This document shows positions 33,078 to 46,582 of a DNA stretch of 64,000 nucleotides, in pieces. The notes under the pieces are model-generated. The model was not told where the DNA came from and did no database searches. It saw only the letters and a list, made by a program, of their open reading frames with translations. The first letter of the stretch is position 1; each line of letters begins with the position of its first letter. The stretch covers positions 4,771 through 68,770 of the forward strand of contig NW_003101634.1 of NCBI RefSeq assembly GCF_000003855.2, read 5' to 3'. The translations under genes were made by a program, and so were the position numbers. The DNA is from Blastomyces gilchristii SLH14081 (lineage: Eukaryota > Ascomycota > Eurotiomycetes > Onygenales > Ajellomycetaceae).

Positions 33078-34585
33078 GACACAGACAGCCGGTTTTAGGG
33101 TCTGCCTTATTCTATTACTATTATTATCATTATTATATCATTATTATATTAGTTATTATTATTATATTAGTGACAGCAGCATGGACTAACGGACTAGCTA
33201 ACTACTATCTCCATCAACACTGTGTTCAACCTGTCTTCCCTGCCGGCTTTTCGCTTGTTCTGCTATTCTGCTAACACTGACAACATTCTACTGAACACTT
33301 TCCTCTGTTATTATTATTATTGACTTGGGCGTGACATGGCAGTACCCAGGTAAGCACCGGCCACACAGCCCCCCCCCCCCCCAACACTGCCGGGCGGTGG
33401 TTGGCCAGAAAGCTGTCTCCTGCGTGTCTGTGACTTGAGTTGTTGTCTGCGTCGATGTCTCTGCTGCTGGGCGGCTGGGCAGGTGTGGGCGGGCGTCTGT
33501 ATCGTTTTGTTTCGGCTGTCGCTTGCGCCAGGGATTGGCCGCCCGCCGCTGCCACTCCCGTATTTGGGCTCTGCGGGGCCGCCAGAACAGAACGTTACGA
33601 GGATGTTCTGATTTCTGAAATTCTGACTGTACAAGTAACGTACTGTACTTTCATGCCTGGTCACGACTCACTTGAGAAAGTCAGACAATTGGCGTCCGCT
33701 ACTACTCCGTAACCCTGGTGAAGTTCCGCGCTAGACCTGGGCGTTTCATGCCAGGATGCTTCGTGAAATCTCGATTGATAGCGCTGTGTACGGTATGAGT
33801 TTATATTGGTATGTTGCAGGCCCCTGTATCGTATCGTCACGTATTCCGAGGCAGCTAAGACCTAAAACCCAGCGGCAACGGTATGTACGGTATGTATGTG
33901 CTCTACGGATCGAGGACTTCTTGACATCAATTATTTACTTCTACTTGAAGTTCCTGGCAGTGACGACAATCAAAATAAATAATAATATCAATTCTACTAC
34001 TAATAATATCAATAGCATTGGACATCTGTCCGGCATATCAGGTACTAGTCTCTCAGTGGCCCTATGTGGGCTCAACGGCACAAGAGTCACAAACAAGATA
34101 TAAGCGCGAGCAGATATACCTCCACCCACTCACTAACCAGGGAACGGAGGGGAAATGGAAAGAGCCCAAAAGAAAAGAACCTTCGAAGATGAACGACTTA
34201 AACCAATTATGGCGCCGCGTCCCGTTCTTCCCGCCCCTCTGTCCAAGGTGCTACCAATGGCCCCGAATAACGTGACGAGATGAGGGGACAAAGCGGATGA
34301 TGGTGAAACTAAAATGGTGTTTCGTCCAACTCTGTAAACGCCCATGATCACCTGGGCGCTGCTGGGCCAGGACCGACTATTTGCCGCATACAAGTTTTTC
34401 TCTTTGGCTGGGGGGGGGGGTGGAGAGTGGTGCTATTGTTCCACGCACTTGGGCCCTTCTGCTGATTTGGGGGGCGCTCTCTCCTCTCCCACATTGTTTC
34501 AGAGAAACAGCCAAATCAGCGCCTACCTACCAAACCCCCCTTAATAGCACAAAGGGCAAAGGGGAGGAGATGGACGGCTTTCCGT

Positions 34586-34586
<1 letters not shown>

Positions 34587-34614
<28 letters not shown>
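34587..34614. repeat. T28 homopolymer
   Basis: Uninterrupted run of 28 T, followed by CAC triplets. Same length as the A28 run 1.5 kb away, in opposite sense. Confidence 0.9.
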
Positions 34615-34620
<6 letters not shown>

Positions 34621-36128
34621 CACCACCACCAGCCGTGGGAGCTGGACACGCCAATCATGCCCAATCAAGCCTGAATCGCTGATACGGTCGTACCCCGTAA
34701 TTTTTTGTTCACAGTTTCCCCCCTCGTATTCGTTCGTGCGATGGTTTCTGTCATGGTTCCTCGCGCCAGTCGCCGCTGAGGCTCAGACAAGAGCTGGAAC
34801 AGCCAGCACAGGGCTGGGGTGGAAAGCGAACAGATCCATTCTTGATCGCCCCGGATCTGTCCGGATGGCGCAATTCAGTTTCTATTGAATATATGTCGCG
34901 GAAATGCGACCATAAACACCTTCTCTCTTTTCTACTTCTCCCTCCAATCCGTCCTCGTCTCCTCGTGATGGCCTTCATCTCTCCAGAGCAGGCTGATCCG
35001 TACCAATATCTACGTTGCCAGCCATTTACCGTTAATGTCTTGCGATAATACGGAGTACATATCCATCCACTCGGTCGGGACATCAGGCTTGGCGTTTGAA
35101 GCACAAAACACCCAGAAGCGATAATAAGACGAATAATAATGCGTCATTGGCAAAAGTATCCCAGTGGCGACCTCGACCTCGGGAGTGCAGCAGTGATCCC
35201 CATCTGGCGCGGTTAGGCCTCTTCCGCCGTACTTACCTCCATATCGACCTATCCAATCACCGCTTAGCATTGAGCCTCTTGGAAGCAAGGGAAGGTTAGA
35301 CGAAAAAGCAAGACTAAACTGGTGGCTGCCTGTGACTTCCTAGGTACGGAGTACATATTTCTCTTGTCGCCAACCGCGGACTGAAAATCACCGGTCATGC
35401 CATTGATGCCGGCCATTATTATTCTGAGCAGCAGGCAGGATTGGGAAGACACTCTGTACTCCCGTAATGTTTCCGTTTTCAGCGATAATGTTCAGTTACG
35501 CAACTTCATTGGCCCAACACTGCTCTCGTTTGCCTTATTGATGGATGGATTGATAACACAGACAGACGCCAACAAACGAAAAGAGAAGAGGCCCGAGCTA
35601 AACAAAGCACTCAAACCAGCCCGGATGCCCGTTCCCGCCCCAAAAAAATTGGAAGCAGTTTCTTTACGATTGCATCATGTGAAGCAGTTTAGTGGTCAGG
35701 TTTGTCCTTCAACTAACGAACCCAACTAATGACTTACATACCAACCCTGTTGATGCCAGAGCCCTGAGTGGTCAAAAAATTGGACCTTAACCAGGTTAGT
35801 CCCTGATTTTCGATCACCTACGTTCCACCATTTGCTTTTTTCCGGCTGACACCGCGGCAGAAAGTATCATGGACCCGCGCCTTTTCGAGACCATGATCCT
35901 CACAGTCCAATGGAACAGCAGCCGATACCTCTTGGCAGATTTTCCGGGCTGGACGACGTGGTTGTGTGATCGATCAATATTAATCAAGCATTGGAAGCGA
36001 TGACAGAGGCTGCTCAAATCAGCCCCGCCATTGTTTTTCCCGCGGCCCCCTGTTTCCAGCAGAAAAAGCAAAGAAGGACGGGGAAAAAAATCTTCTCAGC
36101 CCGGCGCGACATGGATGAGACCCGACCC

Positions 36129-36170
36129 CATCATCATCATCATCATCATCGTCGTCGTCGTCGTCGTCGT
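36129..36170. repeat. (CAT)n(CGT)n microsatellite
   Basis: About seven CAT triplets pass directly into about seven CGT triplets. The open frame over it encodes only His and Arg runs, which is why it is not taken as a gene. Confidence 0.9.
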
Positions 36171-39100
36171 TGTCGTACCAATTATCGGCACATGCGCTTG
36201 ACGAGTATGGTACGTTTCGACATACGTACGGTATTGGTAGCGTATTTACACACTTGTCTCAAACTGTACGTAAAGTATGTATGTACATGTACATACATGT
36301 ACATTACAATACGCGTACACTTCTGACACCACCTGCCAGCTCAATGTGTTTGTTCCCATCGGCTCTGTCCAGTCCATCGGGATGAATAAGGCGATCTTTA
36401 GTTACTATGTACTACGTCTTTATGTGGGCATCCAATATGAATAGTGAATTATACATCCATCTATACGCGTTGACCATGGCATTGACTTTTAAAACACGGC
36501 TTACTAGGGCTGCTTTTATCAGTTCTCTGTCCTAGGATTATGGGATATTCTCTGCGCAGTACTCTCACTGGTCACAATAATATGGGCCAAGTTACATTCC
36601 ACCAATCACTCATCCCCGCATCCTCGTCCAATCAGTCGCTGCGGCGCATGGCGCGCTGTCCGAGGATTTTTTCTCTCTTCGCGGTGCCGGGCGCCAGCCG
36701 CCAGTCGCCAGCCGCCAACCAACTCTCAAAGTGTGCTGCGTGCTGCGACAAGCGGTCAGCGCGAATATTGGCCGCCCCCCACCCTTCGCTTAGAGTTTTG
36801 CTTGCCGCTTTGTCCGCTTTGTTTGCGTCTTGTGGGATAAGGATTCTTATTATTAGAAGGGCAACAACCGAACTCAGCTTGGGCCGGAATGGCCATACTG
36901 GCATACCCATGCTAGCATTCGTTTCGAGCGGCCGTCCAATTATCTTGGAAAAACTGGTTTGTGAGTTTGAGTTTGTGACTGCGATTGCTCAACTTTTCTT
37001 CCTGCGTGTAAATCCATGTTTTAACGGTTTCATTTTTCCCATCTCACTTTCTCGGGGTTCGCTTTCAGACTTCCTGATTTAGACTTGGACTTGAACTCAA
37101 AAATCCAAGGTCAGTAAATAGTGTATTCTTCTTCTTATTCTAAGAATATACACGCTGTTGAGGTGTGTGTGGGGCAATTTTATACATGTTTTGGCCGGGC
37201 ATGACTGGGCATCACCATTATTGGGCATGACTGGGCAACTCCCATTTTTGCGAGACAGAAACACTAAGATCAATGCCTGAAAACCTGGGACGAAGTATAT
37301 CATCAATCAGGGGCTAGAAAAACAGCACTCTCGCCTTTCTCTCTTCTCTTTCCCACTGCAATTGTTCAGAAAAAAGTCACCGAGACGCTCATGGTCAGGG
37401 CACATCTTGCGTGATTAAAGAGAAGGATGAGTGGGGTGCTCGCTAGGATCATGGCTACTGAATGATACCTATCTGAACGCAACCCCCGAAAGTTAACAGA
37501 TACCAAAAATTAGCGCTACCTCGGCCGCAGTAGCGCCGCAGTACCCGCATGCCGCTCGCTGCTCGCCAAAAACGCCTAGTTTGCGGCGGGATCACGGTTC
37601 GCGCGGCCGCTGGGGGCGCTGGACGCCCCCTCTTTTCCTCTTGCCGCCCTTGTTTCCTTTCCCCTTCCCCCGCTCGTAGCGCTCTCCCTCCCTTGCTACC
37701 CGCCATCCTATCATGTGCGTGCGACAGAAGCACATTGCCTCGCAAATGGCAAGGTTTGCCTGACCGCTTTTCACCAATGACAATCCTTGTTTGTGCACCA
37801 GGAGCCATGGTGTGATGGCAGAGCTGAGGTGGCCGGGCGGGCGGCAGGGTACGTTTTAGTTCATCCTTCATTATTATTGTGATGAGTTGTATTATGATTT
37901 TCCTGTTGCGGCCCAATCATGGCAGTGGGAGAGTGGGCGGCTGTGCATTGAAGTTTTGAACGCGCATGCCGCCCCCATCTGATTTTCTGTTGTTAGTTAG
38001 CGCCGCGCGAGCGACAGTTTTGTTATTTATGCGCCCTTCAGACGAGCGTTCCCGCGCCCAACCGCCGCATAATTTATCGTATGGCGTATGTAATTATTTT
38101 TTTTCTCCCCCACCGTAGCGACTATCTTTCATCATTCGCCCTTATCACTGCCACACCATTTATATCGATAATAATTGATCAGACTCGGCCAGGGGCGCTA
38201 AGATAAATGTCAGGACGAAATGCCGCTGTTTCCCCGAAAATCCACGGCTTTACGAAAGCTATGGTTTCGGTGGATGATTATTAGTATTTTGTATCATAAC
38301 TCCTGCGTAGCGCGCGCAGAGATTAGAATTTATGTACTCCGTATCACTTGAGAGCAAGCATAGTGCTGCGACGGCCGGCATTTTTCTTCGGGATAGTACA
38401 GTACGGAGTACGAAGGCATCTGATATTCCCATCCCAGTTTATTAGAGGGGGCCATGAATAAGGAAATAATTTCCATCAGCCACGCAACGTTTGCAGTGAG
38501 AGAAAATGTGATGAGTAAGTCTCTGTCGTTTTCTGGCGCTTGACTCACTCACGGCGCTCTCTTTCTCCTCATCTGAGTCCAGAAGAACACTCTCTGTCTA
38601 GGAGATTTGATTAGTCCCGAAATGTGCTTCAAAACGCAATCAGGCCCCATGACACGTTTGATCAAGAAGAAGCAAGATTATTATGCGCGGTGCTACGGAA
38701 GTAGCTTGCTCAGCCCCGAATCTCGCTGGACGGGAAGTACTAGTATAACACTTACTATTTCATCTTCTTGTTCAGAATAATTCCCCCCTCATTTATCTAT
38801 TCATATCCATGGCGGCAAGTGGGAGGGAGCATGACGGGGGAGGAAATTGAAATGAGATTAAACTCACCCCCTTCAATTTGTTTCAAACCACTTCCTCCCC
38901 CCCACCCCCAACAGCAGTCCTAAACTTGCGTTTACAACTTGACCAGCTAATGAAGTTGCGTATGGAAGGGTGTATCATTGCTACATGGGTTTGATTGGCT
39001 CGTGCCGCTGATGACGATCAAGCAGAGTGTCTATGATTTTAAGCGCGCAATGCGAGGGTTATTATTCTGTCTCGGTCGTCGTGGTTCGTCCGGAAAGTAG

Positions 39101-40634
39101 TTACCGAATAGAAATTTGGATTTTATTTTCTTTTTTTCTTGCCTGTTTTGAAAGGCTCCGTATCCATGTCCAGAGCGTCAAAGGAGATTGTGATACAAGT
39201 GTGATTGTGGATTTCTCAGAAGTATTGTTTATCACGCAAGGAGGGAGAACAGGATGTAATAATGTACAGTACATAGTTACATACGTTTATTAGCGGGCTC
39301 TTAGACCGTAGTCACATCCATGGCAGTAGATATCAACAAATGAGAGGAGGAGAAACAACGTCCTGTTATCCTACGCTTTTCTTTTTGTTTCGCGGATTGA
39401 GATATCTATCTACCTTTTCCGTATTGACCAGATCCAACCGCCACTCAGCACGGCTCTTGTGAGTCTGCAGGCCCCAGCATCAGAGTTCGAATTCGAATTC
39501 CCTCTCTCCCGGTTAGCCCATGGAAATCATTACCTGAATACATGGAGATAGAAGCTAGTGCCGTGGCGTAGTGACCGGTGAGCATTTATAACGTGATGAA
39601 TGGGGGATAAGAGCCGTCTGTTGATACATATGAGAATGAGTGAGGTATTTAGCGGGTTTGACGCTGATATACAACCCCGTCTTTGGATCTTGGGAAAAGT
39701 CGAAGTCATATAATGTGCCTGCGGTGGATAGAGAATTATACCAAATTGCCTTGCTCTAAAGCTTTCTGGATATTGCAAGAGGTTTTCAAATTGTCAATTG
39801 CAATCAACTGACATATATACTTCTCCATATGAACATGTATATTTCTCCTGAAAGGGCCAGGAAAGATAGCTGACTGCCTTGCGGGTGAGCTTATGTAGAA
39901 AACGGGAGCAGAAGCGGGAACATTTGAGTAGTGTGAATTATAAAAAATAAATATAAATAAATATAAATAAATAAATAAAAAAGGAGAATGGTACGCGGGG
40001 ACGGTCGGTGAGTTGAACAGGGGGAAAGGCCCTCAAAACAAGATCGCACTTTTTGCTCTTCTACATTAAAGAAGATTATGGATGCATATAGGTATATCCG
40101 CACCTCGACTACCGCTCCTTGTTGATGGAGGTTGAACTTCCGTAAACAGGCTTGGTGCTCTCTCTGTATCCCCTGAGTTGCAACGGAGTACGGAGAGGTT
40201 CACTATTCACTATTCTCCATGGAGATAAGGCCGAGAGGGCTGGGAGCGGTCGGATAGAAGGATGGGTAGGCAAAGGGCACAGCAAAGGTAAAGAATAATA
40301 GAGTAAGTCTCCCCCTCCATGTAATGTACATGATGGAGGGAAAACGTGGATACTTTGGGGTTTTTTTTTGTGTTCGTCCGTGTTTTGTTTTCTTGTATTA
40401 TATCGAAATAAGGAGAGGATATGCATAGCATACATGTGAGAAGAGATATCATACATAGATGTATTCGTTTTGAGGCACGCGGAAAAAAACAAGGCCCAAA
40501 AAGAACCGCCCGAACTCCGATCTATCCTAAATAACATTGCAAATATTCGTGAAAGGAAAAGCAACAGGGGTATACGACGATTATCGTATGCCACATACAT
40601 ACGCAAAGACGAGAACGCCTGAACCACTCTCCTC

Positions 40635-41843
<1,209 letters not shown>

Positions 41844-43619
41844 GATGATGTTGTTGAGTCAGGGGAAAATGCGGCGAGCCTCTCTGATCTAAACAGTAAA
41901 AGTGGCGGCGCGTCCAGTGGAGAGAGGTGGCTTGACTGTAAGGCAACGACTGGGTGATTTTAAGACCGAGAACAGTTCATAGTCTGGCGTTCGGTATGCG
42001 AAGGGTCTTCAATGTTCGTGGATCTTTGAGGAGGCGAAGGGGGTTGGATATCTGTTGGCGGAGAATCTTTTCAGTGCCAAGACTGCTCTCCGACCAATCA
42101 CAGACGCTGCTTACCAACTCGACCCTCTTGGTCCAATATAGGGCTGGAGAGAGTTTTGGTTAACATTGTGAAATCATTCTATTATATTATTATTTTCATA
42201 GTTCTGTTCGTACGTTTTGCTTATTTAAATAACTCGGTTTATTTGGACTCGCTTTCACAGGATAGATTGCTTCAAGAAACTACAGAATAGATGAATCCAA
42301 GCAGAAGGGCAAGAAGATACCACCTTAATACGTGTGGCATCATATATCATGGACTAGGTTATTATTATTACCTTTCTAATAGAAATATCTGAGAATATGG
42401 AGATTGGACGGCGTGGCAGGCCGCAGGCTACTATATGATTCTTCTAAGCTATATGTATTATATATAGAAACTGAAAAGATACAATGTCTGCGCCGTGCGA
42501 AGTCCGCTCTCCATAGCTTAAGTACCGAGCGACAGATATTCATTCGTACTCTGGATTGAACGATCGACGAGTAATTAGCATTGCAGTCACACACAAAATC
42601 GATATGACACATGCGATTAACGAGATAATGAAGCCATTCAGGGATCTAAAAAGTTGTCTCTCATCAAATAATACAGAGAGAGCAAGTGAAGGTTTTCTTC
42701 ATTCCAAGGCCAAAGCCAAAAAAAAAAAGAAGACAAAACTTACTATATTCTGCACGTTAACTGTACACGAAAGCTGCAAAGCGCTCACCCTAGCCGTAAA
42801 CTCTGGGTATCTTCGTCACCTATGAGGGATTGATGGGAAGAAAAGCTGATGATGGAAGCCTTGCAATATTACATTTAAATACTAGACGAACTCATGTGCA
42901 ATCGACGAAACCGAATCTATCTAACCATTGGAAAGCCTGGCGGGAGAAAGGTCAAAGTGTGTCTAACGGCCAACGGCGGAGGATATAAATATACATGCTT
43001 ACATAACCTAACCCGGCGCTGTTCAGGCTCTCCCCCACCCCAGCCTTAACCTCCATCACTGATCATGGTGATCAGTTGCCATACAGTCTATGCGGGTGTG
43101 TTCAATCAACAATGGCACAACTAACTATACAATTACTTTGATTCTCGTCGTGGAGCCTTGCCAATATACCTTGGCCCATTGCATTAGATGCAGCATGCAT
43201 CACTATCTCACTGGGGAGGATTTGCTCTCCCCATATTCCAATTTCGTTAACTTGCATGGTCGATATAGGTCGACATTTCTGAGGATCAGAGAAGCATCTA
43301 GGAACTTGAATCCTATCGTGGTGCTTTCGCAGAGCCTTAGTCTGGTCTCTCCCCCCACCAGCTCAATGCTGGCGACGGATGGCGGAATTGTAAGCTTTAG
43401 GGGAAAAGCTGGAATTACACCTTATAGCTTGAGGCATATAAGAAGGGCTTCTTTCTCCCCTCTCGCTGAATCATACACTTCTCAAGCTCCACATTGAATG
43501 TTTCTAGATCTGGTTTTAAACGATCTTACTATTTCTTCTCCTTTCACTAAACCAAGCAAGAAATACGGGGGATGTCTCGCCACGCTGTACGATATAATGC
43601 CTTGCGGGGGGTAGAAGAT
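41844..43619. other. Intergenic: hemB promoter side
   Basis: About 1.8 kb with no supported gene. An open frame of 135 codons at 43090-43497 has no recognisable motif and no upstream or downstream partner exons. A TATA-like TATAAGAAGGG followed by a CT-rich stretch near 43437-43470 resembles a fungal core promoter and could have belonged to the decayed gene that follows. Confidence 0.5.
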
Positions 43620-44223
43620 GTTACGACTGAGCAACTCAAGGACAACCGCAGTAGCCCTTGATGAACTCGCCAATCTTCTCGTTGCCAGCGGTTTACACAG
43701 CCATGATGACATCCGCCTTCTGCACAAACACTTTGAGATCAACGATGGCGTTTAAACGAGTTGTCACCTGTGACGGAGTCAGCTGTAAGGTACCGACGCC
43801 AGACAATGGCGATAGTGTTCTCCTCTCCCTCCTCGGGTAATGAAAAGGTATGGACTCAAACAAACAAGCAGGAGACAGCGTTATATTCTGCAGCGACTTC
43901 CTAACTGACCAGAACGAGGCCATCATCACCTTACGAATTTGCATATGGGGCCCGCACTCCGCCCGAACTACCCCTGGGCCGAGTCTTCCTACAAAACTGG
44001 AATCCCTGTCCTCCACACCGGTAAGGTAACATGGGTGGTGCCCCTAGGCCTTGCTATCTAGGTCGGCGTGGAGGTAGCTAGGTTCGAAAAATATAATTTG
44101 GACGCTGGTTGGAGAAAGATTACTTGCGAGAAGGATGCTATCTCACCCGGCGATGCGGACGGCTACCTGGCCGCATTTTGGAGAATCAATGATCACGCCT
44201 TTGGTCTTATGAAACTGAAATAG
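43620..44223 (+). pseudogene. Decayed gene of an uncharacterised fungal family
   Basis: Protein-like segments lie in different plus-strand frames. ALDELANLLVASGLHSHDD followed by IRLLHKHFEINDG is at about 43652-43748. VVTCDGVSCKVPTPDNG is in another frame at about 43760-43810. GDADGYLAAFWRIND and AFGLMKLK end at a stop codon at 44221-44223. An in-frame TAG at 44059-44061 and at least two frame changes break it. A LLHxHF segment near the N-terminus is, as far as I recall, typical of a widespread uncharacterised fungal protein family; function unknown. Introns cannot explain all breaks because good splice sites are missing. Confidence 0.45.
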
Positions 44224-45255
44224 TGTAGCGATTGTTCATCCCTGAGGCGTCATGGCAAATCATCTGTGTGCACTTGATGGGTGGGGTGCTGATGCTTGAA
44301 TATGGCTTGAGGGGCTGGGATTCTTGCGGCAGGCCTACATGGAGAACTTTGATATATCGCCGAGTGGATATCTGGATGCTAGGGGTCAGGGGGCTTAGTG
44401 CTCAGTCATTCATTTTATTCCTTGGTTATTCCCTCATCAGTCTACTTGCATGAGTTTGTGTATTTTAATCATTCACTCAAGCATTGATTGTGTGTCCCTT
44501 GTTTATATCTCTTTATTATCTAGTGTAGTTTGAAAATTCTCCTCTGAGGCAATGTCACTCTCTGCACTCTTAAGAGAAGAGAAATAAGTATTCTTGCCTC
44601 AACTTCAGTTTCTTTTCTGATGCAGTTATTAGCTGAATAAAAAAAGGTCTCATTGGAGGCAATAATAAAGGAGAAATTTGAAAGACTTTTATATATTCAA
44701 CTGCTTGGTTCTAAATGCTAAGTCTCTTTTATATATATGATTATTCACATCTGAATGCATTCAAGTAACAGGGACACTATATATGAAAGGTTCTTAAAGA
44801 ACATTGATGTTGACATTTGAAGAAGTCATGAGGCAGCATGTTAGAGTTGTCCACCATTGTTTACTATATACCCATCCTAAAAAGGGGAATGAATAAATGA
44901 GTACTAGTTCATTGATTCAAAAATATCACAACTGAGCCTAGATGGCCATTATGTTGTTCAGAGTAAGCATACAGCAGTGCACATAAGAGGATTTGTATAA
45001 CATATGTGTTAACACGTTAACATGTTAATACAGGCATTATTTGCCGTAGAGAAGAATATTGAGTGGAATTATTTTCCGATCTATTCAAATGAACCACCCC
45101 CCGGGGGGGGGGGATATTTCTCACCCCGCTATGAAACATATCATTCATTCGCCCCCCTCAGCTCGCCATGAGGGGCAGGCAAGGTAACGCACATTTGCTC
45201 AATGTAGCAAAATATGGCGTGGGGAGATAAAAAAGAGAGTATATCCCCCTCTCAT
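44224..45255. other. Intergenic, AT-rich
   Basis: About 1 kb. No gene seen. It contains a C6G12-type run near 45098-45114 and lies between the decayed gene and the dre2 3' end. Confidence 0.5.
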
Positions 45256-46455
45256 TCACAGCTGCACATCATTATTCAACAACCTCACCTCCTCCCCCGG
45301 CTTAAATGCCGGCAGGCCAATATACGGACACCCATCGCACCGGAATGCATCGCCCAGCGAGCAATTCCCGCAGCTGCCCACTTTCCCCTGCACGGTAAAG
45401 TCTACCTCCGCCAGCTCGCTCGAGCCCAGCTTCATCGTCGGCGCCATGATAGTCTCCAGCGCCTTGTCGGCGGTGGCGCGCTTGGCTTTGTCTTCTGCTT
45501 CGAGCTTTTGGGAGAGGCCGCAGGAGCAGTCTTTGCAGGCTCGTCGGCGTTTTCCGGGTTTGGGGCGGCATTCAGGGGCTGTGTGGTGGGTGGTGTGGGG
45601 GTTAGTTTGATGGAATAGTGGTGTGTCGTGGTGGTTGGTTGTGAAATGGGAATGGGAATGGGAATGGGAATGGAAAGGAATGGACTATTCAAACTCACGT
45701 TGGACGATTGGTCTTCCCATGTCATCTTCGCCAAGCAGTTCGTCTTCGTCGATTAGCTCGTCATCGGAACCCTGGGGATCCTCTTCCATCGGCACGCCGT
45801 AGTCGTCGCTGAAATCTATAAATCCGACTCCGGAGGGAGCTGGGTTTGTTTTTGGGGTCGTGGTCGTGGTCGTTGTAGCTGTAGCTGTAGCTGTGGACGT
45901 GGATGCGTTTACACCATTTGAAGACGGTGCGTTCACCTTCCCATTCGTAACATCATTCCCTGACGGATGGCGCCTCTCCTTCTCCTTCTTCCTCCTCCCC
46001 AGCTTCAGCGGAACAGCCTGCTGCGCCGCGACATCAGGCTTCAGCAGCTCCCCGTTATCATCAAATACTAACCCCGCCAATATCGCCTCGTTCCTGAATG
46101 TCAGCTCATCATTATCATTATCATCATCACTATTATTCCCACTGCTCCGTAATCCCCACGCCTTATTATCCTGACTCCTCAGCTTCCCCGCGGGCTTCAG
46201 GCTGTGAACAACCTGCTGGATAATGTCTCGGGTGACGAGGCTGTACGGTTCCGCGAGCGTGTTGTCTGCGCCGGTGAGGAGCAGGACGATGTCGTAGGTG
46301 GATGCGGGGAGGGAGACGAGGCCGTGGACGAGCCGGTCGAGCATCTGCAGGTCTGTCCTGTCCCGTGTATGCGATCCGAGGATCGCGTTTAGCTTTTCGG
46401 GATGCGAGGAGAGGGAGGGTGGCGAGAGGAGGAGGACTCGTCCCGTGGACGCCAT
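45256..46455 (-). CDS. dre2: Dre2 (anamorsin/CIAPIN1), cytosolic Fe-S assembly protein
   Basis: Dre2 takes electrons from the diflavin reductase Tah18 for early cytosolic iron-sulphur cluster assembly. Exon 1 is 46455-45699, exon 2 is 45578-45256; 359 residues. The N-terminal about 140 residues form the degenerate methyltransferase-like domain, followed by an acidic, Thr-rich linker. The C-terminal cluster region has Cys256, 267, 270 and 272 (CX10CX2CXC, the [2Fe-2S] site) and Cys322, 325, 333 and 336 (twin CX2C, the second cluster site). The start [13 protein letters not shown] was preferred over an ATG 24 codons upstream because the extension is not typical of the family. A (CT)n tract at 46534-46568 lies in the promoter or leader. 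Confidence 0.96.
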
Positions 46456-46530
46456 GATTTTTTTTCTGTTTCTGATTTCTGAACGGCGGGGGCCGCTATG
46501 AAAATGTGATGGGAGGGAAGAATGCAAGGA

Positions 46531-46582
<52 letters not shown>

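Larger units (their letters stand above)
32116..40634. other. 8.5-kb stretch without a supportable gene
   Basis: No frame here shows a recognisable domain, good splice structure or conserved-looking protein. It holds simple repeats: A28 (33050-33077), an (ATT)-rich tract (33110-33172), C14 (33369-33382), an 11-G run (34410-34420), T28 (34587-34614), CAT/CGT triplets (36129-36170) and GTACAT repeats (36283-36305). The 9-mer TACGGAGTA or its complement occurs at least five times. The part near 32116 must include the leader and promoter of the Zn2Cys6 gene; the part near 40634 the hemB 3' region. Confidence 0.6.

Noticed and set aside
36540..37082. 180-codon frame as a gene
   Set aside because: Starts and stops without splice partners, no recognisable domain, and an equally long frame exists on the other strand; the composition is that of intergenic DNA.
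43090..43497. 135-codon frame as a gene
   Set aside because: No motif, no good translation context and no supporting neighbour. Left as intergenic.
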